64,000 bases of DNA from Paraphoma chrysanthemicola (taxonomy: Eukaryota > Ascomycota > Dothideomycetes > Pleosporales > Phaeosphaeriaceae), in assembly GCA_020744225.1 (NCBI GenBank), contig JAGMWG010000005.1, positions 62,001 through 126,000 of the forward strand, given 5' to 3'. The notes beneath the pieces were generated by a model that was not told the origin of the DNA, did not search any database, and worked only from the letters and a program-made list of their open reading frames with translations. Positions 22,974 through 34,100 of this stretch are shown here, piece after piece. Made by a program: the position numbers and the translations under genes. Each line of letters opens with the position of its first letter. The first letter of the stretch is position 1.

Positions 22974-25449
22974 ATGGCTACGAATCCTCTCAAAGATGCC
23001 AATGATAAAGGTATCGTCAAGGGCCTTGCAGAGTTTGGCAAGGTCACCCGCCGCGACGTCGACGAATTGCTTCATGACGAACCCGACTGCTTCAATCTCT
23101 TCCTCATTGCTCTGAAACAGCTCCAGGAGACCAAGGGTACCAACAAGGATGAATTCACCGCCTGGGACGACAAAATGAGCTTCTTCCAAATCGCAGGTAC
23201 ATACTTTGTTGTTGCGATCGGTAGTCACATGATAATCTGATGGAGAACCCAGGTATCCATGGTCTGCCTAATGCGCCTTGGGACAACGAAAGAGGGAAGA
23301 GTGATGTCAATGCAACAGGAGCCGGGTACTGTGCGCATCGTAGCCAGACTTTTCCGACATGGCACAGACCATACCTAGCCATGTTCGAAGTCAGTCACCC
23401 ACCTCTTTATTGTAGTAGTATTGCTCACAGACACAGCAAGCATTGTACAAGAAGATGCTGGATATCGTGGAGCGTTACGATTCCAGGAACAAGCCAATCT
23501 ATCAAGAAGCCGTGAAGAAGTTTCGATTGCCGTACTGGGATTACCTCCGACCGCGCGACTACAACGCCGTGTTTCCCGGTATAGCGCGACCGGACGGTCT
23601 AACCTCGTTTCCATACGACTTCCGCGCTCCCCTTATACTGACAATGCCAGAAGTGACAGTACGAATGTACCCAAGCGGGAAGCCAACGACGGTCTTGAAC
23701 CCACTGAGTACCTTCAACTTTCCAGACCCGTCTACCAGATTCTTCAAGCCAAAGGACTGGGCAGCATTATGGTTTGATGTCAGTCAAATTACTATCATGG
23801 TGTTGACATGAGCTTACAAATCCAAGAGTACCAGCCCATCGGGAAAACAAACGTTGCGGTTGAACGTTCAACGAGCTGACGACAGCGTGAGGACCCTGTC
23901 TGACCTTGACTCGCTTAATGCTGTCCTCAATATTGTTCGCGAATCAACCACGAGGATGAGCCTCAATTTTCTTGAGCGGGGCATCTACCAAAACTATCGT
24001 GAGTTCGCTACCGCAGGAGCAGACAGGGAGAGACTGCGACGTCCGAATTTCCCTACCGGTTCTCTGGAAGGCCTTCATGGTAATTACCATGGGTACATCG
24101 GCGGCGGCGGACACATGGGCGCTGTCACCACAGCCGCCTTTGATCCCATATTCTGGCTTCATCACTGGTACGCTCGTTCTGCTTCTTTCCACCATGGAAT
24201 ACCACTCTGACTCTTGCAGCCAAGTCGATCGCTATTTTGCCATCTGGCAGGGTGTCAATCCCCAGGATCCGAACAAGCCGGAGACTTGGTTTCAACGCAG
24301 TAGCAACCCAAGCGCCACAGATTATGTGCCTCCTAGTGCTGATCTTCTCCCGTTCCGTCAGCCTGGTGGTGGATACTGGAACTCCAATGAGGTGGTCAAA
24401 CCCGAGACGCTTGGTTATACATACAACGACATCGACGGGAAGAGCCCACAGCAGGTCCTGGAAGGGTACAAGAATCGGTATTCATGGTCCCGGCGTCTGA
24501 CGGTCCAGAATAAGACTGAAGTTTTGGAAGGCCGTCGACCACCCGCTGAAGCCAATCTCGAACCGTTGTCTCTCGACGACTCGCAATTCTTCCAAAAGCC
24601 AGACAGAACAGGCTTCCATGCAGGCTATAAGCCACTCAATGTTGCAGCGCCAATCACGTTCCCAAAGCCAAGCGCACTCAAAGGCTTTGCTGCTTCTCAG
24701 GTGGGCGAGCTTCAGGCTTCAATATTTAGTCTCGCACCCGAAACTCAACGAGAGGATTTTGCACTCAAAGTCGAAGCTGTGCCGGAGGTGCAGCCAACCG
24801 TGTCGTCTGCGCCAGAGGTCAAGGTTCCAGAGGAAAAAGTATCTCGGGAGTGGTATGTTGATGATCAAGTCCAAGCGTAAGTTCCATCTCCCACCTTTGA
24901 CTTCCTTAGACTCACGTCGTCTGACATATTATAGTCTTGCGCTCAACGGCTCCTTCACTATTATTTATCTGGTTGGTGATTTCAACCATGACACGCCTTT
25001 GCTGGACTTGCGCGTCACGCCTGCTTTCGTAGGCAATACCCATGTATTCGCAGCGCCGATTGAGGCCTGTGACAACTGTGGCCGTTCGGAGGAACAATCG
25101 CTCCTGGTCACAAACACAACTCCGCTTACTGACCAGTTGCTCGACTATGTCGAGATCGGCACGCTGGAGAGCATGAGACCTGAGCATGTCAAACCGTTCC
25201 TGGTCGCCAACCTGAAATGGCGAGTCATTGGGGTAAGTCCTACTCCATCCAGATTTGGAGCAAGACATCATGACTGACAATTTAACGTAGCCTGATGGAA
25301 ACAGAGTTAATCCCAGGACCCTGAGCGAAAGCAAGGATTTCAAGCTTAGTGTTTCGTGCAAGATTGCTCCACTTCCAGGACAGGATGGCGAAGTGGTGTA
25401 TGAGCAGTATGATGAAATTTCGGACGAGATTATCTCAAGTTCATCGTAA
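22974..25449 (+). CDS. Tyrosinase / polyphenol oxidase, 718 aa
   Basis: Type-3 copper enzyme that hydroxylates monophenols and oxidises diphenols to quinones, for pigment or defence chemistry. Seven exons: 22974-23196, 23253-23389, 23437-23778, 23827-24167, 24220-24876, 24935-25232, 25291-25449; all GT...AG and frame-consistent. CuA site: YCAHRSQTFPTWHRPYLAMF, with the thioether Cys two residues before a copper His. CuB: EGLHGNYHGYIGG and FDPIFWLHHCQVDRYFAIWQ, the HHC being created by splicing of exons 4 and 5. The last ~250 residues form the C-terminal tyrosinase extension that masks the active site until proteolysis (ALNGSFTIIYLVGDF onward). No signal peptide, so likely made as an intracellular proenzyme. 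A longer N-terminus from 22824 is possible but less likely. Confidence 0.94.
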
Positions 25450-26447
25450 AAGCGAAAGTCATATTCACGGCCTAGGAGAGGTGACCAAGCTTTCAGGGTA
25501 AATTAGCGCCACTGCATTTAAGGCTGACTAAAGGACGCACTCTGCCAAATGCAATATGATGTAATGACTTCCTTGAATCTCGCATCTTGTATTACCTATG
25601 GAGTCACGCCGCATTCTGCTTTCTGATCTTGACGAGCTGCACGGACGGCTCGTGATCCAATCAGTCTTCGACAAATCTTATCATTCAACTATTCGCATAA
25701 TACTTGCCTTCTCAGCTTCTATGCTAGTCGTAAGCAAGAGCAGCGTGTGTATTAATAATTGATTGCCTCGTCTGGTGAAACAAGTGCAAGCCCGACTGGA
25801 CCAAATATGTGATGTTCATAATAGAGTGTCTTCGTCTCGGCGATCCTGGACGCTCCATGAGATTGTTTCCAACGCGAAGCTCAAAATTTTCGCTGGTGGC
25901 TACCTCATGCGGTTTCGAAGCTACTGCTACTTTTTGGCTACTGCTTCATCGCACTGCCCTTGGTCAGGCACTAGACCCACAGCACCGGTCGGAAACCTGA
26001 AGCCGGAAAGCTGCTCATCGTACGCATTTTTCGATACGCTGCAAACCGCTAGGGTGATCGAAATAAGAATCGGAACGATCACTCGACTACAAGAGTTGGC
26101 AAAGCATTTCGATCTTGGAGGTAACATGGAGTGTGCCGCGTGCCTTTCACTGGCTATGCCACATTGTTACAGCGAGATCTCGAGAGGCTACAGATAAACA
26201 AAACGACATTTACGCTACCTATACAGCCATATCTATACAAAGAGTTTATACAACTTAGCCTCTACTTTACGCAATTTATACGTACCAATCTGTAAGGATT
26301 GCTTAGCTTACAGTCGGGTCTTACATAAGATGACATAACCTACACTTGGTGTACATATATTTGCTATTCAGAACTCGAGTAAGCCTTAATGGTATCAATT
26401 ATGATTCGTTACACGTCTAGCTTCACTGTTATACCTTGTACTACGTA
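25450..26447. other. Intergenic between convergent genes, nothing seen
   Basis: About 1 kb of 3' flanks. A 145-codon open stretch at 25763-26197 has no ATG at its start and no recognisable features. Confidence 0.5.
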
Positions 26448-27341
26448 TCACCGAACATACTCATCTAACAGCCTTCCATCCGACTCTTGCGCTACCTGTG
26501 TGCCATGCAATTCCTGCGCATCGTTATACACACTAGCCATCTCTTGTTTTCGCGTACCTTGCACCGCGAAGTTTTCTGATGGCTGATACTGTGCTACTGT
26601 TGGGCCATTGTTTATCTCCGCTGCCTGCGCTTCCCGTTTCTTCGATAGCTTGAACAAGAAGAACGCAATGACGATCAAAGCGGTCAGCGCAAGACCGCCT
26701 AGCACACCTCCTACTATAGCACCGATGGGTGTGCTTGATTTGCTTCCACTTGATGTAGAAGCTGTACTAGTCGTCGCAGCGGCGCTTGAAGTTGTTGACG
26801 CGATCGACGAAGTTGGTACAAAACTACTCGCGGTGGTGCTCGACGCACCTGCTACAGAGCTCGATGCCGATGGGTTTGGTACGAGTCTGAAACCCCGACT
26901 CGGTGACTGTTTGCCCCCACTTGCAGCCTGGATATAATTAGGCGGATCCCGCGCCGGAACGAAGCGAAACACGAATTCGTCGTCTCTCTGCACCGTGGAA
27001 GCGGGAACGTCGATTGTCCAGCGGAATGTACTCGCTGCTGTAGTGTTTGCTATGCATACATCAGTGCTGGATTTAGCCTTGCGCCGACTGACTGTGTGCG
27101 ACATACTGAACACGACTTTCGTGTATGAGTCAGAATTAAACCATGTTATGAACAGGTCCAAGTACACAGGGTCCGAACCCGTGCCAGTCCAAGTAGACGT
27201 CCATGTGATGCTTAAAGGGTCACCGAGCGTGTATGTGTACCTGAAGTCGGGGCCATCGGGAGGAGTTTGGATTTGGTAGTCTGCAAGTGCAAAACGGGCG
27301 AGGAAAAGCAGAGAGCACGTATAGTGTATACAAGTGAGCAT
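26448..27341 (-). CDS. Single-pass surface glycoprotein, Ser/Thr-rich (Mid2/Wsc-like architecture), 297 aa
   Basis: Single exon. Signal peptide at ~1-20 (HYTCSLLFLARFALA), an extracellular beta-rich domain of ~130 residues beginning YQIQTPPDGPDF, then ~60 residues almost all Ser, Thr and Ala (likely O-mannosylated stalk), one transmembrane helix (IGAIVGGVLGGLALTALIVI) with KLSKKRE stop-transfer, and a short cytoplasmic tail ending DEYVR. This is the layout of fungal wall-stress sensors and related proteins. The exact family is not certain since the extracellular domain has no WSC cysteines. The frame is open 65 codons further upstream, but the chosen Met is the one directly before the signal peptide. 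Confidence 0.8.
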   Translation of the reverse strand: MLTCIHYTCSLLFLARFALADYQIQTPPDGPDFRYTYTLGDPLSITWTSTWTGTGSDPVYLDLFITWFNSDSYTKVVFSMSHTVSRRKAKSSTDVCIANTTAASTFRWTIDVPASTVQRDDEFVFRFVPARDPPNYIQAASGGKQSPSRGFRLVPNPSASSSVAGASSTTASSFVPTSSIASTTSSAAATTSTASTSSGSKSSTPIGAIVGGVLGGLALTALIVIAFFLFKLSKKREAQAAEINNGPTVAQYQPSENFAVQGTRKQEMASVYNDAQELHGTQVAQESDGRLLDEYVR

Positions 27342-29020
27342 AATGATCCGGAGACAGTCTTGTACTATTGAGGGTTGACAAATGTGAGATTCGAACTTGA
27401 CAAGGCTTTGAGTATCAAAGTCACTAAGCGCGGGCAGGAAGGCTGCGCTTTTGTACTGTACCACATGGCCACGACGTCGATCGCGTAGCTGCATGCGACT
27501 TTTCTCCTTCCGGCTCACCAATATTTGAGTGTCCAATCAAGCCTCGTGTCTCTCGCCCGAGCGTCGGATGAGCTTATGGGGCCGAATTGGCTGAAGGCGA
27601 GGTGCAGCAAGGCTGAAGAAGTGGAGATTAGCGCGGGGCCCAGACGTCGTGGAGCACCGATCTAAACAGGGCGGATGAAGAATCAGACAGTAGAAAACGT
27701 ATTCCTTGCTTGTACATTGCGAGGAGGCTTACCGTTATTCCTGACTACAATCGATGCCTCCCCGATCATACAACTGTCACACAAATCATTAGTCAAAGCT
27801 CACTGGAATTAAAATTTATGACTCTGCCTCGTAGGTACCGAAGTTCAGCGTTGTGAACGACAAAATGTAATTACGATATGCTTTAAAATCTGTAATGTTT
27901 CAAAACGCTCGCCTTAGCACCATGGCCCATAGAATGTCATTTACTGGAAACACCAGATGTTGATGCTTATTTCATTCGCCCACATGATAGATGAAGTGGG
28001 ATTCTGCAAACCTTTCTAAGGCCTAGTAACGAAGCATTTCTCGGATGTTCACTGAGAGTTATACCAGATCTCGGAAGAGCATACATCGACAGGAGGTTAG
28101 TCTTAGCGAGTTAGGATGCGGCGAGCCATACTTCAATAAGGCTCACGCCGCTGCTCTTACAGAAAAAGTTCGTTTTGCCTCTCATGACGGTATGCTTGAT
28201 TTAGACCTCAATTCGACACTGCTAGGGATCAGGTCTGGCTCGTGACGGATAGCGGCATGCTCTTAACATTCAAACCCGAAACAATGGAAATCACACGTTG
28301 TTCAAAAGGATGTAACTGGCTAGATGTAAGTATGGCGAGCACGTGCATGTCACAGCGGGTAGATGGAATGAGTTCAGGATGGTGTAGGATTAATTCTCTA
28401 CTACTCACAGAGCAATGATTTTGTGAATTCATAGAATGGTGGGCATTCATGCCTCTTCGCCAGCTCATCGGCAACTGGTAGTCAGCCCGCCCCTCCTCTG
28501 TATCTGCTTCTCTCCACTTCTCAATTCCACCCACAACACCATCTTTATCTACCTCTTACTTCCCCTCCTCAACTATCTCTACCTATTTCTACAGCACATA
28601 CTTAAACTGCATATCATGCGCCATTATAAAGTATCTAAATCCTATTTAGTTCAGATCTGCACTCTTTACTTTTTTTTCTAGCTACCGCGTCCTTACCGTC
28701 GCTATGCACATTTTCCTCTGTGAGTGCGCCGTCGCTGGTTCGCGCATGAGCGTTCGCACCGAGCGTAAAAATAAGCACTCGAAAGGGCGACAGAGTAAAC
28801 TTTTCGATGCATAGAGTGATAAAACGCTGCTTGCTCGAATTGTCTTTATCTTCGGCGCCATTTACGTTTCACCAGAGCTCCTCTAGCAAGTATAATTAGA
28901 CTGAGTGCCAATAGAAAAGGTAAAGTTAAGCCGTTGCTTCTATTGAGAACCTTTGCTAAGCGGTCTTTGGAAAAGAGACTATCTATTATATTTGTTTGTC
29001 AAGAGCTTCTAGTGCGAGGC
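27342..29020. other. Intergenic, 1.7 kb, no gene seen
   Basis: Contains the promoter of the surface protein at its left end. No family match on either strand; a pyrimidine-rich run sits around 28480-28590. Confidence 0.5.
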
Positions 29021-29470
29021 TGTTACGATTCTTGACCCTTGTGCACATACGGCCAACGGGCCATCAGGGCTACAAAGAGAACTCGCTCCAAGGCCCACGT
29101 CAAGTCACGTGCCTGATCAGTGATCAATGGCTCTTGGCACTACTGAGCATTGAGCAGAACTGCTCCGTCCTCACGCATGCTCAGTACCACTGAGCACACT
29201 AAGCACGCTGATCACCTCTGAGTATATAGACGTAGACAATGAGCTCCTACAACTCGGTGTGTTCAACTTAGTATTCCAATCTACACCTGGTTAGTACTGC
29301 ACTCGACCCATAGTTCCCTCTATTTGCATCAGTGCACCCCTCCGCTACTAATCATCGATCCCTCGATCTGGCTCATAGCAACCCGTTCAACTCTCCCTGC
29401 CACTCACTTCCCGAGAACTAACCGTGGAACCCGAGCGCACAAAGCTTGTCTCCAACTCATGTCCTTCACA
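29021..29470 (+). repeat. Solo LTR, relative of the 10.9-18.1 kb Gypsy element
   Basis: Starts TGTTACG and ends CTTCACA. From the shared CACGTG-containing segment on it aligns with the 502-bp LTRs, including the TATA-like AGTATATAGA, AGACAATGAGCTCCTA, TGTTCAACTTAGTATT and the final AACTAACCGTGGAACC region. Unlike those LTRs it keeps C and G where they have T and A, so it has largely escaped RIP. The first 100 bp are more divergent and it is about 50 bp shorter. No clean target duplication: GAGGC before, CAAGC after. No internal region remains. Confidence 0.8.
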
Positions 29471-29834
29471 CAAGCCTCGCTGTGTTTAGCCTAATTTAAC
29501 GATATAATTGTGAAGCGCTGCGCAACGCTGATAATCGAGAGCCTCGACTCTGCTCACCGGACTTTCGTCTAGGATGTGCCATTCTGCCATATCTTTTGGA
29601 AACGATTTCTGACCTTTGGGACAAGAGTGTGGGCTGCCACCGCTGTGGCGCAGTCTCTTGCAGCACTGCCCCGCTTCACAACACCGCCACTCGTGCGTAG
29701 ACTTCACGCGCCTGTCAAGTCAGCTCGCACCAGACAAAACTACAACGACACCATCGTTTCCTCGGCCCTGAACGAACACAGATAACACATTGACATGAAA
29801 CGTACATGCTCTTCTCTCATTCCCTCATACTCAG
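29471..29834. other. Upstream region of the first HET gene
   Basis: 364 bp between the solo LTR and the HET gene ATG; pyrimidine-rich just before the ATG (CTCTTCTCTCATTCCCTC), common at fungal transcription starts. Confidence 0.5.
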
Positions 29835-31145
29835 ATGCGTCTTATACAAATCGACGAACCGCGGCGCATGCTTTTCAGCCCACTCAGCCTCGTTGAACGT
29901 GTAGGCATCGACATACCTCCTTACCTCATCCTATCTCACACCTGGGGTGAAGATAGAGATGAGGTTACATTCAAAGATATGCGGAAAGGACGAGCACAAG
30001 GCAAGCTCGGGTACAACAAGATCCAGTTTTGCGTAACACGGGCTGTGGAGCACCGCCTGCGATACTTCTGGGTAGATACCTGTTGCATCGACAAGTCTAG
30101 CAGCGCGGAATTGTCCGAGGCCATCAATTCCATGCATCGCTGGTATCAAAAGGCCACAGTGTGTGTGGTGCTACTATCCGATATATCTTCGCACGAGTAC
30201 ATCCCTTACCATGACCCGGAAGTGATGGACCAAGAGTACGAAGAAGATGACGCGTGGATGGAAAACTCAACCAGCGACATACGCCGCGCGCGATGGTTTA
30301 CCCGGGGTTGGACGCTGCAAGAATTACTCGCGCCCAAAGTCATCGAATTCTATAGCCAGGAATGGGACTTTCTTGGCGACCGACAGGACCTAGTAGACAC
30401 TATCCACCAAGCCACGCGCATCGACAAAGGCGCTCTTCTAGGCGCGCCCTTGTCGAGTTTCGGCGTGGAGGAGAGATTATCGTGGGCGGAAGGACGCTCG
30501 ACAAAGCGCGAAGAAGACATGGCGTATTCTTTACTCGGTCTTTTCGATGTGCATATGCCGCTATTATACGGAGAAGGCAAGACCAAAGCATTAAATCGAC
30601 TCAAAAAAGAAGTCGCGGAGCCTATGCGACATACGCCTCCCGAGCCATCCATGGGCGTTGTAAACGCGACAAGTACAACGCAGCATGCCGTGTCTCAAAA
30701 TGTTGAAATGGAAGACGTTGAGCCTCAAGCTACGTTCGTTCCGCAGAAGCCCATCGACACCGATTATTTGCTGAGTAACCCTGTCTTCCCCAATTTCCTC
30801 CATCCCACGATTACACCACCACAACAACCTGCCTCGTTCGCGGCCCAAGCGCTGGATATATACCAGCAATCTAAACATCCGCCAAGCGACGCATATACGC
30901 AGCGCAAAGCCAATCTAGGCTGGCGAATGCTATCCATGAGTCTCTTACCTCGAGTCAATGGTCCGGGCCTTTCGACAAGTCGCGAGGATGGAGGTGAAGA
31001 CAAAAGTACGCCAGCAACGGAGTGGAGAAACACTGCATTAAAATGTGTATGTGACGAGAACTTTGAAGAACATTGTTTCGAGGAGTTTGACGATGTGTAT
31101 CAGCTGAGGGCGCATATGGGGATGTCCCATGGGATTTGGTTGTAA
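29835..31145 (+). CDS. HET-domain protein 1, 436 aa, single exon
   Basis: Heterokaryon-incompatibility (HET) domain protein; such proteins trigger cell death when genetically different hyphae fuse, or act in other NLR-type signalling. HET blocks: YLILSHTWGEDRDEVTF near 32-48, IQFCVTRAVEHRLRYFWVDTCCIDKSSSAELSEAINSMHRWY at ~74-115 (shown here as one conserved zone), and ARWFTRGWTLQELLAPKVIEFY around 155-176. EEDMAYSLLGLFDVHMPLLYGEG follows as in HET-E/HET-D-type proteins. No NACHT or WD40 region follows; instead there is a disordered Pro/Gln-rich stretch and a short Cys/His tail. Starts at the first ATG. Confidence 0.92.
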   Translation: MRLIQIDEPRRMLFSPLSLVERVGIDIPPYLILSHTWGEDRDEVTFKDMRKGRAQGKLGYNKIQFCVTRAVEHRLRYFWVDTCCIDKSSSAELSEAINSMHRWYQKATVCVVLLSDISSHEYIPYHDPEVMDQEYEEDDAWMENSTSDIRRARWFTRGWTLQELLAPKVIEFYSQEWDFLGDRQDLVDTIHQATRIDKGALLGAPLSSFGVEERLSWAEGRSTKREEDMAYSLLGLFDVHMPLLYGEGKTKALNRLKKEVAEPMRHTPPEPSMGVVNATSTTQHAVSQNVEMEDVEPQATFVPQKPIDTDYLLSNPVFPNFLHPTITPPQQPASFAAQALDIYQQSKHPPSDAYTQRKANLGWRMLSMSLLPRVNGPGLSTSREDGGEDKSTPATEWRNTALKCVCDENFEEHCFEEFDDVYQLRAHMGMSHGIWL

Positions 31146-34100
31146 GGTGAATGGACGGAGCATTGGACCGGATGGTTAGAGTGTGTGGATGTAGGCTCTT
31201 TTGATGAAGATGGGTAGGAGTTGTGTGGATTAAATAAATATAAGTTTAATATAATGCTAGACTAGGCTCTACTAGAACAGAGAGGAAGGATAAAAGTCAG
31301 AACTCAAGACCTAAGAACGTATATTGCCACATTCTCCTGTGAGAGGACTTTTAGCACACTCGACTCAGTCTGCGGCGCCATGTGAAACAAGTACTACATA
31401 CTGCAAATTTACACTAAGGAAGCAGGTACGCGCCTTGATACTAAAATTTGCAAATGTGACGGAATAGTGATGGCCTGATAACTGGACTAGCGCTATTCAA
31501 CGAAGCATTTTGTTAGATACAACTTTCTTTGGGCGAGGACCTCATTCTGTGGCGGCGGTTGGCACGAAGAGCGATCAAGAGCCGCATGCCGATAACGCGC
31601 GAAAAAGCTCTACGGATATGTAGACGTCACAATGATCTAGCTTTCAGAAGATGAAATACTGGTATAAGCTTAGTAGTCTATCATTTCCCGATATATTCGC
31701 TTGCGCTCGCTACCAATGCAAAAGATATATGCCTCGAAAATATATACATAAAACACCCCCATTTCTTTCTCGCTCTCCCTTGCATACGCACCAATCCCTT
31801 AGTTGGAATTCCTCGTCTAGCAAGAGAAAACAGCAGGTCCAGGCGACGTATACGTCTTCTGGCCATTGTACAGGTTGTAAATAATACCGACGTCATTTTG
31901 CTTATACGCGCCCGGGAAGCTGACCGTCGCGGGAGTCTTGCTGGCCTCGCCGCCGATGATGTTAATCTGAGCGCACTCCTATCATTCGTGTTAGCACAAC
32001 TCTTCACTCTATCTTGTTTATTCTTGGAAGCGGAGAATGGGATCAAGGGAATAAGGTACGGAGGTGTGGAGGGGGAAAAAGGATGGGACGTACCATGTAA
32101 AACTGCGCACCCATGGACGAACTAGCAGAGTGTAGCGCAATCAACTCGCCGCGGAGAAGGTACTGGCCAGGCGCAATGCATTTGGGAATCGTGACGGTCT
32201 GCACGCCCTGGTTGGCGATGAGGCGGTCGACGCCCCATTTGCTGCCGTCAAAGGCATCTTGTTGGATCTATATCATCCGTATTAGCTTGATTTCACTTTG
32301 AAAATAATGCTTCGACAGGTCGTACCTTGAACCATCCACCGCCGATACCCGTATCGGTCTTTGCGTCGGTGACCTTCTTGAGGTATGCCATGACGGGGCC
32401 CTTGTGCGATGAGTCAATCACGTCCGAGGGACCGGACTGGAGTGTGTGGCGCCATGTCAACTTCGCAGTCGAGCCGGCTTGGAGGGTGATGACTGTGCTG
32501 GTCTTCTGGGTGGGGTTGGGGCCGCCATTGCAGACGATGTCGTTGGAGGAGACGTCGTTGATCGGGCCATCGTAGGAAGGGACACGGACGCCGTCACCGA
32601 CCTTGCCGTCGTTGACGGAGAGGAAGATGGTGTGTGCTGAGACGGACGAGGCCGCTGCGGCAAGGATGAGGGGTGTTGAGAACTTCATGGTGAATGTCGG
32701 GATTTGTGATCTGGGTGCTTGGATGAGTCGTTTTGCGTAGTTTCGAGCGCGTTTATAAAGAGCTGGCAAGGCTTGGAATTCTTGACCTTCAGACCCAAGT
32801 CCAGGGCTTGGTCCTTTCATCGAGCATTCATGATGCAACGCATTAATTACCAAATTTGGTCAAGCCCACGCTGCACCCCAGATAAACGGAGCTTGATTCT
32901 CGTGTCCGCCAGTTACATGTCGTGACACGACATCCCAGCCCCACTACCTCCGAGACCAAGTGCAACGATACCAAACGCAAAGCGGAGGACGGAGGGCCGT
33001 GCAATTGACGGTGCGGCACTCGTAGATTAAGCAATATGGAAGGCGTGTCGAACATTCTTCGTGAAGCTAAGCGAGCTTGTCTTTAGCCAATGGCTTAACC
33101 GGGCATAGATTACTTGCCCCAAGAAAACGGGGAACAAGTCGCCTCCAATATGAAATGGCTTGCGTGTGACCTGGTAGATATGTTTGCCTGATGGTCCAAG
33201 CATACCAAGGCTGGGTTGTGTGGCGTAGAGTAGCTTGGGATTATTGGCTGCGATTGCTTCTCATCGATCGGGAGCAGGGTTACTGCTGTTTCCGTGCAGC
33301 GATATCCCACCGGCAGATGACTGTTTACACCAAGGTCACATCCTCGAGATGCAGGTAAGGCATATCAAAGACTTGGCCTTGCATGATACCATGCACATAT
33401 GTCTCTCCAAGCAGTTGATACAGGTGGTTGCTGCCGTCCTCATTCGTCACCCTTCTAACAACAAAAGGTACACAGGCTTTGTCGAAGACAACAACACTAT
33501 CACCTTCTCGCGTCCCTCTCGGCACCAGTGCGAAGTAGCCCTTTGTAGTGATCGCGAAACGCCGCATTGTCGAAGCAGCTCGAAAAGCAGCTTGCAGGTC
33601 TTCTAAAGTCTTTGCCGGCTTCCGTGTGCGAAGGCTATCGAGTGTAAAGAACCCCTTTTGGCGCCGTGCACTGTACATTTGCCCTAGAAGAGAGGGCATA
33701 TGGCCTGTCGCTGAGTCGAGAATGAGGCTGAATACATCGCTATGTTCCTGTGTGGGAGCGGCGGTTCCTGAGCTGTCTCGCCCTGCTAGAAGGGTTCTCC
33801 AGAAAGCATCATACACGGAGGCATAAGGGAAGGAGTAGTCTTCTTTTTCGCAGGCAGCTTTGACGAGATGCGCCCACGAGGCCCAAGTGCTATTGCCAGT
33901 CTCAGGATTGTCAATGTCTAGTTTTGGTTCGCAGAGGATGCACCCTAGCTCTTTGACAGTATCGCAAAGTACGCCAGGAAGGGTGAGTTGCTGTTTGTCT
34001 TCGCTCACAGAAATTGTGGTAGGTCTACCCACAAAGGCGTTGTCAGCAGGAACGGCTTTCCACCCACATCGATACAGTGTCCATGCTTTAGTCGAGTAGC